DNA of 64,000 bases from Streptomyces sp. LUP47B. GTDB lineage: Bacteria > Actinomycetota > Actinomycetes > Streptomycetales > Streptomycetaceae. This document shows, one piece after another, positions 26,198 through 35,085 of the stretch. The translations under genes and the position numbers were made by a program. Within the stretch, counting starts at the first letter, position 1. Each line of letters opens with the position of its first letter. The notes under the pieces were generated by a model that was not told the origin of the DNA, did not search any database, and was given only the letters and a program-made list of their open reading frames with translations. The DNA lies in contig NZ_MJAH01000011.1 of the NCBI RefSeq assembly GCF_001746295.1, positions 247,188-311,187 on the forward strand, written 5' to 3'.

Positions 26198-26806
26198 TCA
26201 CCCCCGCCGCCGGCTCCTCCGGGACACCACCGCGCGCAGCACCCGGCGGCCCTCCGTCGACACCTCCAGGGCCGGGCGCAGGCCTGCCGGGCCGTGGCCG
26301 GAGAGGAGTTCCAGGACGGTGATCTGGCGGCGCAGTTCGGCGGCGACGAGCGGGGACATGCCCTCCGTACGTCCCTCACGGCGGGCTTCGACCGAGTCGC
26401 CGGCGTCCTTCAGGGGGTCGAGCAGCCGGTGGATCCGGAGCGCGGCGACCGAGCAGGCGTCGGCCCACACCCGTAGCCCGGCGGCGGACCGTTCGACCGG
26501 CGCGGCGGAGAGCATCCGGCGGGCCAGCAGCACGGCCTCGTCCTCACCGGAACCGGAGAGGACAGCGGAGCCACCCGCATCCGCCTCCCCGTCGCCTGCC
26601 CCGAACTCCCCGCCCAGCTTGCCTCGAACCTGCTCCAGCCGTTCGCCCCACTCCGCGGCCCCGGCGTCGTCCGCGAGCCCCGCCCACAGGGGCCGCAGGA
26701 CCTCGTCGTCGCCACCGAGCAGCGGTACGCAGCGATCCAAACAAGCCAACCCGCTGACGGCCAGTCCGCGTTCGTCGGCCTGGCCGATCAGCTCCACCAG
26801 ACTCAT
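26198..26806 (-). CDS. Conserved hypothetical protein, mainly helical
   Basis: A 202-residue soluble protein predicted to be mostly alpha-helical: MSLVELIGQADERGLAVSGL, DEVLRPLWAGLADDAGAAEWGE, GLRVWADACSVAALRIHRLL, AAELRRQITVLELLSG. It has no signal peptide or known catalytic motif. ATG 26806 has GGGAGG about 6 bases upstream. Its neighbours on both sides are small conserved proteins. Function unknown. Confidence 0.6.
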   Translation of the reverse strand: MSLVELIGQADERGLAVSGLACLDRCVPLLGGDDEVLRPLWAGLADDAGAAEWGERLEQVRGKLGGEFGAGDGEADAGGSAVLSGSGEDEAVLLARRMLSAAPVERSAAGLRVWADACSVAALRIHRLLDPLKDAGDSVEARREGRTEGMSPLVAAELRRQITVLELLSGHGPAGLRPALEVSTEGRRVLRAVVSRRSRRRG

Positions 26807-26882
26807 CCACGCCTCCCTCGCCGAGCGGTATTCCCTAACGGAACCCGCACTTCCCCTTACTGCGCGCGATGGCCCGGGAGTG

Positions 26883-27386
26883 TCACAGGGGCACCACGCC
26901 GAGCCGGTCGAGCATACGGAAGAAGAGGTTTTCGGCCAACAGGTCGGGTTCGGCGCTCAGTACGTCGAACAGCGATTCCTCCGCCACCTCGTGCCCCGCC
27001 TCGGCCGCCCAGGCGACGGCCCGCGCGGCCGCGTCCCGGGGTTCGAGGAAGTAGTCCTCCAGGGTCAGCCCCTCCTCGCCGCCCCCGATGTACGCGGCCA
27101 TGGCGGAACGGGCCAGACAGGTCGTCCAGGCCCCGCTCTCCGGCCCCGCCGCCTCCAGGACGACCGACGCGCTGTCCATGACGTATCCGAAGAGCGCGGG
27201 CGAACCGCTCTCCACGGCAAGGGCGTTCATGTTCCCGACGTCGCCCTCGCCGTTCGCGTACTCCCAGACCTGCCATCCGCCGGGCGCCGACTCGCGCAGG
27301 ACCATGCCCTCGGCCCCGGCCAGCGCGTCCAGCTCGGCGAGCGGCCGCTCCCCGCGGCCCACGACGAAGTAACCCCAGTAGCCCAT
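26883..27386 (-). CDS. Conserved hypothetical protein (MGYWGYF-type)
   Basis: A 167-residue soluble protein starting MGYWGYFVVGRGERPL. The first half is Gly/Trp-rich and beta-like (GGWQVWEYANGEGDVGNMN, GSPALFGYVMDSASVVLE); the second half is helical (AARAVAWAAEAGHEVAEES). This opening recurs in many Streptomyces proteins of unknown role. GGGGA precedes the ATG. It lies between two other minus-strand small genes and may be co-transcribed from the DUF4328 gene upstream. Confidence 0.6.
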   Translation of the reverse strand: MGYWGYFVVGRGERPLAELDALAGAEGMVLRESAPGGWQVWEYANGEGDVGNMNALAVESGSPALFGYVMDSASVVLEAAGPESGAWTTCLARSAMAAYIGGGEEGLTLEDYFLEPRDAAARAVAWAAEAGHEVAEESLFDVLSAEPDLLAENLFFRMLDRLGVVPL

Positions 27387-27473
27387 CCCCGGTTCCCCCT
27401 GGCTGCTCGGTACGGCTCGAGCCCGAATAGACCACATTCGTACGGCAGTTCGCAGCAGGATGGACCAAATCCG

Positions 27474-28238
27474 TCACACCGCGACAGGCACGGCGGGACC
27501 CTGGTGGGCCTTCTCGTCCTGCATCCGGGTCAGCCGCAGCACGACGGCGGCGGCGAACAGGGCGGCCACGAGGTCGACACCGTCCGCGAACATCATCTGC
27601 GGCATGGAGTCGTGGATCTCCTGGGAGGTGTCGGCCTCCCCGGCCATGCTCGACACGAACCGCCCGGCGCCGGTCGTCAGGAGCCACAGCGTCCACCAGG
27701 CGTTGACCAGCGCATGCCCCCTGGGCCTGCCCTCGGGGCTGCTCGCGTCCCAGACGTCGAGCATGATCCGACGCGGGTACCAGAAGCCGACGAACGGCAC
27801 GACCCAGCCGGCGATCACCCAGCCGCGCGCCTTGCGGTGTCCGTCCGGGGCGAACACCTCGGCGTTCACCCGCACCCGCCAGAACCAGATCACGTAGACC
27901 ACGGCACAGGCCAGCAGCACGGCGGCCTGTGCGGAGGCGGCCACCGCCGTCAGCGTGTCCGCCAGGTCGGCCCGGTCCAGCACATCGTCCCCGAGGTCGC
28001 CGCCGACGACATCGCCCGTGACGTCGTACATCAGGAAGTCCGCGCCGAGGGCGAACACGTCGACGGCCGCGGCCACCGCGAGCAGCACCGCGGTGGCGCG
28101 CCCGAGCCCGACCGGCGAGCGCAGCCAGAGCTTCGGCGCGCCGACGGGTGGGGACTGGAATCCGGCCGGGGCGGTGCACTGGGTGCACAGGACGCCGTCC
28201 GGCGCCGCTTCGAAGTGATGGCAGCGTGTACAGAGCAT
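27474..28238 (-). CDS. DUF4328 membrane protein with N-terminal zinc ribbon
   Basis: A 254-residue protein. CTRCHHFEAAPDGVLCTQC is a short CxxC/CxxC zinc ribbon. It is followed by four hydrophobic segments; WFWRVRVNAEVFAPDGHRKA, GWVIAGWVVPFVGFWYPRR and the downstream NAWWTLWLL are typical of DUF4328 proteins, which often pair with zinc ribbons in actinomycetes. Function unknown, possibly a membrane sensor or scaffold. ATG 28238. Confidence 0.78.
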   Translation of the reverse strand: MLCTRCHHFEAAPDGVLCTQCTAPAGFQSPPVGAPKLWLRSPVGLGRATAVLLAVAAAVDVFALGADFLMYDVTGDVVGGDLGDDVLDRADLADTLTAVAASAQAAVLLACAVVYVIWFWRVRVNAEVFAPDGHRKARGWVIAGWVVPFVGFWYPRRIMLDVWDASSPEGRPRGHALVNAWWTLWLLTTGAGRFVSSMAGEADTSQEIHDSMPQMMFADGVDLVAALFAAAVVLRLTRMQDEKAHQGPAVPVAV

Positions 28239-28361
28239 GGTGAGGTCCCCCCGAGGTGCGGATGATCAGCAGACCGCGCGGGTTTCTCCCCAGAGCCTCA
28301 CGCGCGGCATGCGGAACATACGGTTCGACGGGCCCGTACGTCCACAGGAATCCCCGGCACC

Positions 28362-30014
28362 TCAGCCCAGCCGGTCCCCGAGCGCCTTGAACCGCGTCCA
28401 GGTCAGGGCGGGCTTTCCCGGGTCCCACAGCTTCTGCACGGTCGCCCGCAGCGGCATCCGGATGCCTGCCGCGACCTGGTCCTGCGTCTGCGCGTTCGGG
28501 AAGTCGCACCACACCGCGAAGTACCCGCCGAGGATCTGGCCGTCGTACTTCGCGGGGACGGCAGTCGTTCCGCGCAGGACCCTCGGGGTCCACTCCTCGT
28601 AGATCCGCCGGCCCGTCGGATAGTAGAACTGGTTGGGCTGCCCGAGGACGTAGTAGAGGAACTTGTCGTTGTAGTTGACGACCGTGCGCCCCTCGCTCAG
28701 ATACTCCAGCGGCTGCCGGGCGCCGATCTCCTTGCCCGTCCAGTACCCGACCCGGATGTCGTCGGCGGCCCGGACGGACGTCCCCCGGAAGAAGCCGTCG
28801 TTCCAGGCGATCGGGGCCCTGCCGTGCGCCCGGACGGTCTTGGCGCGGTCGTTGAGCCAGCCCGTGGTCAGGTCCTCGACGGTGGCACCGGCGCCGTAGG
28901 CCTTCCTGGCGGCGGCGGCGAGCTGCGGGTAGGTCGCCGCCGGGTCGGACACCATGAGCGCGCGGTACTCGTCGCCGCCGAGGTGCCAGTCGGCGCCGGG
29001 GAAGAGACCGGCGTACTCGTTCAGCAGGTCGTCGACGATCCTGGCGGAAGCCGGGTTGGAGATGTCGACGGCCCCGCGCGCCGCGTTCCCCGCCGCACTC
29101 CGCAGCTGGAGCTCCGGGTGGGCGGCGATGACGGCCCCCAGGTGTCCGGGCGAGTCGATCTCAGGGACCACGGCGATGTGCCGCTGGGCCGCGAGGGCGA
29201 CGATCCTCTTCACCTGCGCCTTGGTCAGGTGCTGCCTCGACACGATCTCCGGGTGCGAGTCGGACTCGATCCGCCACGCCTGGTCGTCGGAGAAGTGCAG
29301 CTGGAGCCGGTTGAACTTCAGGTCGCCCAGCTCCCGGACCCGGTCCTCGATCCAGCCGGCCGTGAAGTTCTTGCGCGCGATGTCCAGGAGGAACCCGCGC
29401 ACCGGCTTGGCCGGCTCGTCGCGCACGACGCCCTCCGGCGCCGTACCGCCACCGTGCACCGCCTGCTTGAGCGTGCGGGTGCCGTAGAACACCCCCGCGT
29501 CGCCCGGCGCGCTGATGACGACCCGCCCGCCGCCCACGGTCATGCGGTACGACTCCGGGTTCGCGCCCTTGCCGCCGTTGACCGTGAGGCGTACGTCCCC
29601 GGCGCGTACGTCGTTCTTCCGTCCGGCGTACGTCAGCCCCAGCTCACCGGCGAGCAGACGCCCCTCGTCGGCGAGGCCGGCGTCGTTCACGACCACGCGC
29701 CGGCCGGGGGCGGGACGCCAGCCAGGACCGCGCGCCGGGGTGTGGGCGCGGACGGCCGGGATGGTGCGGGGTGTGGTGGACAGCGGGTACGACCGGGTGG
29801 GGCTGGGGGCCGGATTCGGGGCCCTCGAAGGGGCCGGGGAGCCTTCCGCTCTGCCGCCCATGGGTGACTCGGCCTGGGACCGGGCCGATCCGGCCGGGTC
29901 GCTGTCGCCGCCCGCCCACAGACCGAGACCCAACCCGACCGCGACGGTGACGACGACCGCCCCCGCGATCAGCCCTCGCGTCTGCTTCTCCGTTCGCTTC
30001 CTGTGCTGGCTCAC
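28362..30014 (-). CDS. Secreted GH20 beta-N-acetylhexosaminidase
   Basis: A 550-residue exported glycosidase. The N-terminus has a basic stretch and one hydrophobic segment (GLIAGAVVVTVAVGLGLGLW), then a Pro/Ser linker. Residues about 105-200 are the GH20b domain. The catalytic barrel starts at RGFLLDIARKNFTAGWI and carries the acid pair in DWHLGGDEYRAL (Asp-Glu) near residue 345, with HFSDDQAWRIESDSHPE and VPEIDSPGHLGA upstream. It would release GlcNAc from chitooligosaccharides or wall glycans. GTG 30014 start. It is transcribed away from the sdh operon. Confidence 0.92.
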   Translation of the reverse strand: MSQHRKRTEKQTRGLIAGAVVVTVAVGLGLGLWAGGDSDPAGSARSQAESPMGGRAEGSPAPSRAPNPAPSPTRSYPLSTTPRTIPAVRAHTPARGPGWRPAPGRRVVVNDAGLADEGRLLAGELGLTYAGRKNDVRAGDVRLTVNGGKGANPESYRMTVGGGRVVISAPGDAGVFYGTRTLKQAVHGGGTAPEGVVRDEPAKPVRGFLLDIARKNFTAGWIEDRVRELGDLKFNRLQLHFSDDQAWRIESDSHPEIVSRQHLTKAQVKRIVALAAQRHIAVVPEIDSPGHLGAVIAAHPELQLRSAAGNAARGAVDISNPASARIVDDLLNEYAGLFPGADWHLGGDEYRALMVSDPAATYPQLAAAARKAYGAGATVEDLTTGWLNDRAKTVRAHGRAPIAWNDGFFRGTSVRAADDIRVGYWTGKEIGARQPLEYLSEGRTVVNYNDKFLYYVLGQPNQFYYPTGRRIYEEWTPRVLRGTTAVPAKYDGQILGGYFAVWCDFPNAQTQDQVAAGIRMPLRATVQKLWDPGKPALTWTRFKALGDRLG

Positions 30015-30169
30015 ATTGTCAACCTAGGGCCTGGTGAGGGAGGACCGCGTCCTGCACCCGTACCGAAACGCCCCCGTCCGGGTGAAATTCGGGCATCCGT
30101 CGGACAGATCATGTCCACTCTCGATAGCGTGGCGTCACACCGCTCACAGCTTCCCCTGCCGAAACACAC

Positions 30170-30682
30170 GTGACGCCCACACATTCTCCTGGCCGACTGG
30201 CCATACCGTCCCTGCCCACCGTCCTGGACGCCTTCAACATCGCGCCCGCCGACGAGGCCAGGCCCTTTCTCCTGGACTGCCTGCACAGCCTCCGCTGGGC
30301 GGAGCGGGTCGCGGCCCACCGCCCCTACCCGACCGTGGACGCCCTGCTGGCCGCGTCGGACGAGGCGGCGTACGACCTGACCGTGGCGGATCTCTCCGAG
30401 GCCCTGGCGGCCGAGTCCCTGCCGGCGCTGCCGGACGGGGTCTACTCGGCGGCCCACATGGCCATGGACGCGGCCCACGCGGCCTATGAGGCCCGCTTCG
30501 GACACGCTTTCGTCATCTGCCTGGACGGCCTGCCCCCGGCAGAGGCGCTGGATCACGTCCTGGCGGGCATCCGGTCACGATTGACGAACGATCCGGAGGA
30601 AGAACGGGTGGTGGCGGCCGAGGAACTCCGCCGCATCGCGAGGGGCCGGCTGGTGTCCGCCCTGAGGGGCGCGGGGCGGTAG
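30170..30682 (+). CDS. OHCU-decarboxylase-superfamily protein lacking the catalytic HPRIG motif
   Basis: A 170-residue helical protein matching the fold of 2-oxo-4-hydroxy-4-carboxy-5-ureidoimidazoline decarboxylase (PF09349): the start DECARP-like FLLDCLHSLRWAERVAAHRPY, the core AYEARFGHAFVICLDG and the tail EERVVAAEELRRIARGRL. The usual catalytic AHPRIG block is absent; AAESLPALP occupies that region. It may be a non-catalytic or repurposed relative rather than a uric acid pathway enzyme, and no purine genes are nearby. GTG 30170 has no clear ribosome site. Confidence 0.65.
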   Translation: MTPTHSPGRLAIPSLPTVLDAFNIAPADEARPFLLDCLHSLRWAERVAAHRPYPTVDALLAASDEAAYDLTVADLSEALAAESLPALPDGVYSAAHMAMDAAHAAYEARFGHAFVICLDGLPPAEALDHVLAGIRSRLTNDPEEERVVAAEELRRIARGRLVSALRGAGR

Positions 30683-30687
30683 TCGAT

Positions 30688-30734
30688 GTGCGGCTGCCGC
30701 CGCGTGGGCGCGACCGGCCCCCACGGCGCCGCAC
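30688..30734 (+). terminator. Long imperfect hairpin before the sdh promoter region
   Basis: GTGCGGC (30688-30694) pairs with GCCGCAC (30728-30734), with an inner CGTGGG/CCCACG stem. It starts 5 bases after the stop of the preceding gene and probably insulates the sdh operon. Confidence 0.5.
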
Positions 30735-30835
30735 CCGGCACATAACAGCTCAGACCACCCCAATAGCTGTCGAGTACCCCCATCTGCGTGCCACTTTGAT
30801 CACACAGGTAGGCCCGGGGTAAGCCCAGCGGCAGC

Positions 30836-30850
30836 GCATCGCTACGATGC
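30836..30850 (+). promoter_or_regulatory. Nested inverted repeats in the sdhC upstream region
   Basis: GCATCG-CTA-CGATGC is a perfect repeat containing TACGAT, a possible -10 element. An outer pair CCCAGC (30824-30829) and GCTGGG (30849-30854) surrounds it. It could be a binding site for an sdh regulator or a leader hairpin. The region 30735-30935 holds no gene. Confidence 0.35.
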
Positions 30851-30935
30851 TGGGGGCCGGTGGACCGTACCCGGCCGGGCCCGACCGACAGCACAAGCCG
30901 GCTGGCCCCGATACCCCGCTCCCGGAGGGACTTCC

Positions 30936-31316
30936 GTGCCGGCTGGAACGCTGTACCGCGGCCGGGAAGGAATGTGGTCCTGGGTGGCTCATCGAGTCAC
31001 CGGCGTCCTCATCTTCTTCTTCCTGTTCGTTCACGTGCTGGACACCGCTCTCGTCCGTGTCTCCCCCGAGGACTACGACAAGGTCGTGTCCACGTACAAG
31101 ACCCCGCTCGTCGCGTGCCTGGAGTACGGCCTCGTGGCCGCCATCCTCTTCCACGCTCTCAACGGCCTGCGCGTCATCGCCGTCGACTTCTGGTCGAAGG
31201 GCCCGCGCTACCAGAAGCAGATGTTCTGGGCCGTGGCCGGCATCTGGGTCGTGCTGATGCTCGGGGCGATCTACCCCGTCCTCGGCCACGCCGCTCGTGA
31301 ACTGTTCGGGAGCTGA
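30936..31316 (+). CDS. sdhC: Succinate dehydrogenase cytochrome b556 subunit
   Basis: A 126-residue membrane anchor with three helices. WSWVAHRVTGVLIFFFLF carries the S/T-x-x-H-R-x-[ST]-G quinone-site motif of SdhC, and LFHALNGLRVIAVD carries the heme-ligand histidine. It binds heme b and ubiquinone/menaquinone and docks the SdhAB catalytic part. GTG 30936 has GGAGGG six bases upstream. First gene of sdhCDAB; sdhD begins 5 bases after its stop. Confidence 0.95.
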   Translation: MPAGTLYRGREGMWSWVAHRVTGVLIFFFLFVHVLDTALVRVSPEDYDKVVSTYKTPLVACLEYGLVAAILFHALNGLRVIAVDFWSKGPRYQKQMFWAVAGIWVVLMLGAIYPVLGHAARELFGS

Positions 31317-31321
31317 CACCG

Positions 31322-31804
31322 ATGGCGACCACTGAAACCACCGCTTCCGGCATCGGCCCCGTAGAGGGCGCGTCCGGCTACGGCGTCGACAACCCGGCGC
31401 CCCTGATCGAGGCCCCGCGCAAGCGCACGAAGAAGACGCCTCGCTCGACCCGTGGCAATTTCGAGATGGCCGCGTGGCTGTTCATGCGCCTGTCCGGCAT
31501 CGTGCTGGTCGTCCTGGTCATCGGCCACCTGCTGATCCAGCTGGTACTGGACGGCGGCGTGTCGAAGGTCGGCTTCGCGTTCGTCGCGGGCCGCTGGGCG
31601 TCCCCGTTCTGGCAGGTCTGGGACCTGTTGATGCTGTGGCTCGCGATGCTGCACGGCGCCAACGGCCTGCGCACGATCATCAACGACTACGCGGAGCGCC
31701 CGAACACCCGCCTGTGGCTGAAGGGCCTGCTCTACACCGCCACGGTGTTCACCATCCTGCTCGGCACGCTGGTGATCTTCACCTTCGACCCGAACATCCG
31801 CTAG
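31322..31804 (+). CDS. sdhD: Succinate dehydrogenase hydrophobic membrane anchor subunit
   Basis: A 160-residue protein with a hydrophilic N-terminal extension of about 45 residues and three transmembrane helices (WLFMRLSGIVLVVLVIGHLL onward). AMLHGANGLRTIINDY mirrors the SdhC heme-binding helix. It completes the quinone site with SdhC. Position between sdhC and sdhA supports the assignment. Confidence 0.93.
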   Translation: MATTETTASGIGPVEGASGYGVDNPAPLIEAPRKRTKKTPRSTRGNFEMAAWLFMRLSGIVLVVLVIGHLLIQLVLDGGVSKVGFAFVAGRWASPFWQVWDLLMLWLAMLHGANGLRTIINDYAERPNTRLWLKGLLYTATVFTILLGTLVIFTFDPNIR

Positions 31805-31823
31805 GCACGGGGCTGCGAGAATC

Positions 31824-33578
31824 ATGAAGATCCACAAGTACGACACCGTCATCGTCGGCGCCGGTGGCGCGGGCATGCGCGCGGCCATCGAGTCGACGAA
31901 GCGCAGCCGCACCGCCGTGCTGACCAAGCTCTACCCCACCCGCTCCCACACGGGCGCCGCGCAGGGCGGCATGGCCGCCGCGCTGGCCAACGTGGAGGAG
32001 GACAACTGGGAGTGGCACACCTTCGACACGGTCAAGGGCGGTGACTACCTGGTCGACCAGGACGCCGCAGAGATCCTGGCGAAGGAGGCCATCGACTCGG
32101 TCCTCGACCTGGAGAAGATGGGCCTGCCGTTCAACCGCACGCCGAACGGCACGATCGACCAGCGCCGCTTCGGCGGTCACTCCCGTAACCACGGTGAGGC
32201 GCCGGTCCGCCGCTCCTGCTACGCGGCCGACCGCACCGGCCACATGATCCTCCAGACGCTGTACCAGAACTGCGTCAAGGAGGGCGTGGAGTTCTTCAAC
32301 GAGTTCTACGTCCTGGACCAGCTGATCACCGAGGTCGACGGCGTCAAGCGCTCGGCCGGTGTCGTGGCGTACGAACTGGCGACCGGCGAGATCCACGTCT
32401 TCCAGGCGAAGGCCGTGATCTACGCGTCCGGTGGCTGCGGCAAGTTCTTCAAGGTGACGTCGAACGCGCACACGCTGACCGGTGACGGCCAGGCGGCGGT
32501 CTACCGCCGTGGCCTGCCCCTGGAGGACATGGAGTTCTTCCAGTTCCACCCGACCGGCATCTGGCGCATGGGCATCCTGCTGACGGAGGGCGCCCGCGGT
32601 GAGGGCGGCATCCTCCGCAACAAGGACGGCGAGCGCTTCATGGAGAAGTACGCGCCGGTCATGAAGGACCTCGCGTCCCGTGACGTCGTGTCCCGCTCCA
32701 TCTACACGGAGATCCGCGAGGGCCGCGGCTGCGGTCCCGAGGGTGACCACGTCTACCTGGACCTCACCCACCTCCCGCCGGAGCAGCTGGACGCGAAGCT
32801 GCCCGACATCACGGAGTTCGCCCGTACCTACCTCGGTATCGAGCCGTACACGGACCCGATCCCGATCCAGCCCACCGCGCACTACGCGATGGGCGGCATC
32901 CCGACGAACGTCGAGGGTGAGGTGCTCGCCGACAACACCACGGTGGTCCCGGGCCTGTACGCGGCCGGCGAGGTGGCCTGTGTCTCGGTCCACGGCGCCA
33001 ACCGCCTGGGCACGAACTCGCTCCTCGACATCAACGTGTTCGGCAAGCGGGCCGGTATCGCCGCCGCCGAGTACTCCCAGAAGGCGGACTACGTCGAGCT
33101 GCCGGAGAACCCGGCGGAGCTGGTCATCGCGCAGGTCGAACGGCTGCGGGACGCGACGGGCACCGAGCGCGTGTCGGTCATCCGCCGCGAGCTGCAGGAG
33201 ACCATGGACGCGAACGTCATGGTGTTCCGCACCGAGCAGACGATCAAGACGGCGGTCGAGAAGATCGCGGAACTGCGCGAGCGCTACCTGAACGTCTCGA
33301 TCCAGGACAAGGGCCGGCGTTTCAACACGGACCTGCTGGAGGCGATCGAGCTCGGCAACCTGCTGGACCTCGCCGAGGTCATGGCGGTCTCCGCGCTGGC
33401 CCGCAAGGAGTCCCGTGGCGGTCACTACCGCGAGGACTACCCGAACCGGGACGACGTCAACTTCATGCGCCACACCATGGCGTACCGCGAGGTGGGCGAC
33501 GACGGCGCCGAGTCCATCCGTCTCGACTACAAGCCGGTCGTCCAGACCCGCTACCAGCCGATGGAGCGTAAGTACTGA
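31824..33578 (+). CDS. sdhA: Succinate dehydrogenase flavoprotein subunit
   Basis: A 584-residue FAD enzyme that oxidises succinate to fumarate in the TCA cycle. The FAD loop is VIVGAGGAGMRAAIES, the covalent-FAD histidine is in SHTGAAQGGMAAAL, and the active-site arginine region is RDVVSRSIYTEIREGRGCG. HYAMGGIPTNVEGEVL and GANRLGTNSLLDINVFGKR are further family blocks. Length is standard. It overlaps sdhB by one base (TGATG). Confidence 0.97.
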   Translation: MKIHKYDTVIVGAGGAGMRAAIESTKRSRTAVLTKLYPTRSHTGAAQGGMAAALANVEEDNWEWHTFDTVKGGDYLVDQDAAEILAKEAIDSVLDLEKMGLPFNRTPNGTIDQRRFGGHSRNHGEAPVRRSCYAADRTGHMILQTLYQNCVKEGVEFFNEFYVLDQLITEVDGVKRSAGVVAYELATGEIHVFQAKAVIYASGGCGKFFKVTSNAHTLTGDGQAAVYRRGLPLEDMEFFQFHPTGIWRMGILLTEGARGEGGILRNKDGERFMEKYAPVMKDLASRDVVSRSIYTEIREGRGCGPEGDHVYLDLTHLPPEQLDAKLPDITEFARTYLGIEPYTDPIPIQPTAHYAMGGIPTNVEGEVLADNTTVVPGLYAAGEVACVSVHGANRLGTNSLLDINVFGKRAGIAAAEYSQKADYVELPENPAELVIAQVERLRDATGTERVSVIRRELQETMDANVMVFRTEQTIKTAVEKIAELRERYLNVSIQDKGRRFNTDLLEAIELGNLLDLAEVMAVSALARKESRGGHYREDYPNRDDVNFMRHTMAYREVGDDGAESIRLDYKPVVQTRYQPMERKY

Positions 33579-34357
33579 TGGCAACCCCGACCCTGGACAA
33601 GGCGGACGCGGCCGGCACACCCGAGCCCGGCTTCGCCGACTCCCCGTACATCACGGCCACCTTCCGTATCCGCCGCTTCAACTCCGAGGTCTCGGCGGAA
33701 GCGGTCTGGGAAGACTTCCAGCTGGAGATCGACCCGAAGGAACGTGTCCTCGACGCCCTCCACAAGATCAAGTGGGAGCAGGACGGCACGCTGACCTTCC
33801 GCCGCTCCTGCGCGCACGGCATCTGCGGCTCGGACGCCATGCGGATCAACGGCAAGAACCGCCTTGCCTGCAAGACCCTGATCAAGGACATCAACCCCGA
33901 GAAGCCGATCACGGTCGAGGCCATAAAGGGCCTGACGGTCCTCAAGGACCTGGTCGTCGACATGGACCCGTTCTTCCAGGCGTACCGCGACGTCATGCCC
34001 TTCCTCATCACGAAGGACACGAACGAGCCGACGCGCGAACGCCTCCAGACGGCCGAGGACCGCGAGCGCTTCGACGACACGACGAAGTGCATCCTGTGCG
34101 CTGCCTGCACGTCGTCCTGCCCGGTCTTCTGGAACGACGGCCAGTACTTCGGCCCGGCGGCCATCGTCAACGCCCACCGCTTCATCTTCGACAGCCGTGA
34201 CGAGGCGGGCGAGCAGCGACTGGAGATCCTCAACGACCGGGACGGCGTGTGGCGCTGCCGCACGACGTTCAACTGCACGGACGCCTGCCCGCGCGGGATC
34301 GAGGTCACGAAGGCGATCCAGGAAGTGAAGAGGGCGCTGATCACTCGGCGTTACTGA
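33578..34357 (+). CDS. sdhB: Succinate dehydrogenase iron-sulfur subunit
   Basis: A 259-residue electron-transfer subunit between FAD and quinone. The [2Fe-2S] cluster motif is CAHGICGSDAMRINGKNRLAC, quoted here as CAHGICGSD plus the later Cys; the [4Fe-4S] motif is CILCAACTSSCP and the 3Fe-4S ligands lie in FNCTDACPRGI. All expected cysteines are present. ATG 33578 overlaps the sdhA stop. A strong hairpin follows 19 bases after the stop, ending the operon. Confidence 0.97.
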   Translation: MATPTLDKADAAGTPEPGFADSPYITATFRIRRFNSEVSAEAVWEDFQLEIDPKERVLDALHKIKWEQDGTLTFRRSCAHGICGSDAMRINGKNRLACKTLIKDINPEKPITVEAIKGLTVLKDLVVDMDPFFQAYRDVMPFLITKDTNEPTRERLQTAEDRERFDDTTKCILCAACTSSCPVFWNDGQYFGPAAIVNAHRFIFDSRDEAGEQRLEILNDRDGVWRCRTTFNCTDACPRGIEVTKAIQEVKRALITRRY

Positions 34358-34375
34358 TCTTTCCAGCTCTGCATC

Positions 34376-34411
34376 AGGGCCCTGCTTCCTTCACTTGGGA
34401 AACAGGGCCCT
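34376..34411 (+). terminator. Rho-independent-type terminator of sdhCDAB
   Basis: AGGGCCCTG (34376-34384) pairs perfectly with CAGGGCCCT (34403-34411), and the loop contains a further TTCC/GGAA pairing. A T/A-rich stretch follows. It starts 19 bases after the sdhB stop. Confidence 0.8.
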
Positions 34412-34503
34412 CTGGTATATCTGGCAAAAATTCGCCCTCTACCGAATACTTCGTTCCGCCTGTCACACTCCGGGCACAATGCCCAATAAGTGGGGGGCGG
34501 TTC

Positions 34504-35085
34504 ATGGAGCGGAGCAAAGAACCGTACATATGGCCAGGCGTTCCGTATCCGCTCGGTTATGCGGAAGCCTCGGCCGCGACCCAGACAGTGGCTGCGCCAT
34601 TACTCGCGGGCGCTTCACTGACCTTGCTCGGTGTCGTCGTCGTCGATGACAGCACGTTCCGCTGGCCAGGGGCGACACTGCTCCTCGTCGTCTCGGCGTC
34701 CATCACCCTGATCGCGAGCATCCAGGTGGGCGCGGACGCACGCCGGTTCCTCTACAACAGGCAGACGCTCGAGGCCTGGTACACGGAGGACGAACTGAAG
34801 CGCGGCCCGCGAGCGCTGGCCGAGCGCGAGAAACATTTCATCCAGTGGAAGATCCGCAACCAACGCGCGGTGATCGCGTTCAATGCGGGCACCATGCTGC
34901 TGATCTTCGCGATCACATCGGTACTGGTTCCCCCTGGCGGAGATCAAGCCGCCTGGCGCTGGATCGCCACCGGCCTGGCACTGCTGGGCGCCTTTGGCGA
35001 GGCCTGGTGGATGTATCACCTCTTCTTCCGGGAGTTCAGGAAGCGCCCGGACAAGCAGAAATCCCTGGACGGAGGAACGAAGTGA
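34504..35085 (+). CDS. Hypothetical four-helix membrane protein with a TTA codon
   Basis: A 193-residue protein with two hydrophobic hairpins (about residues 28-75 and 122-165) separated by a charged loop (WYTEDELKRGPRALAEREK). Leu33 is encoded by TTA at 34600-34602, so translation should depend on the bldA tRNA. Codon use here is less GC-biased than in the flanking genes. ATG 34504 follows a G-rich stretch. It overlaps the next small gene as GTGA, so the two products are probably made together. No family recognised. Confidence 0.65.
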   Translation: MERSKEPYIWPGVPYPLGYAEASAATQTVAAPLLAGASLTLLGVVVVDDSTFRWPGATLLLVVSASITLIASIQVGADARRFLYNRQTLEAWYTEDELKRGPRALAEREKHFIQWKIRNQRAVIAFNAGTMLLIFAITSVLVPPGGDQAAWRWIATGLALLGAFGEAWWMYHLFFREFRKRPDKQKSLDGGTK

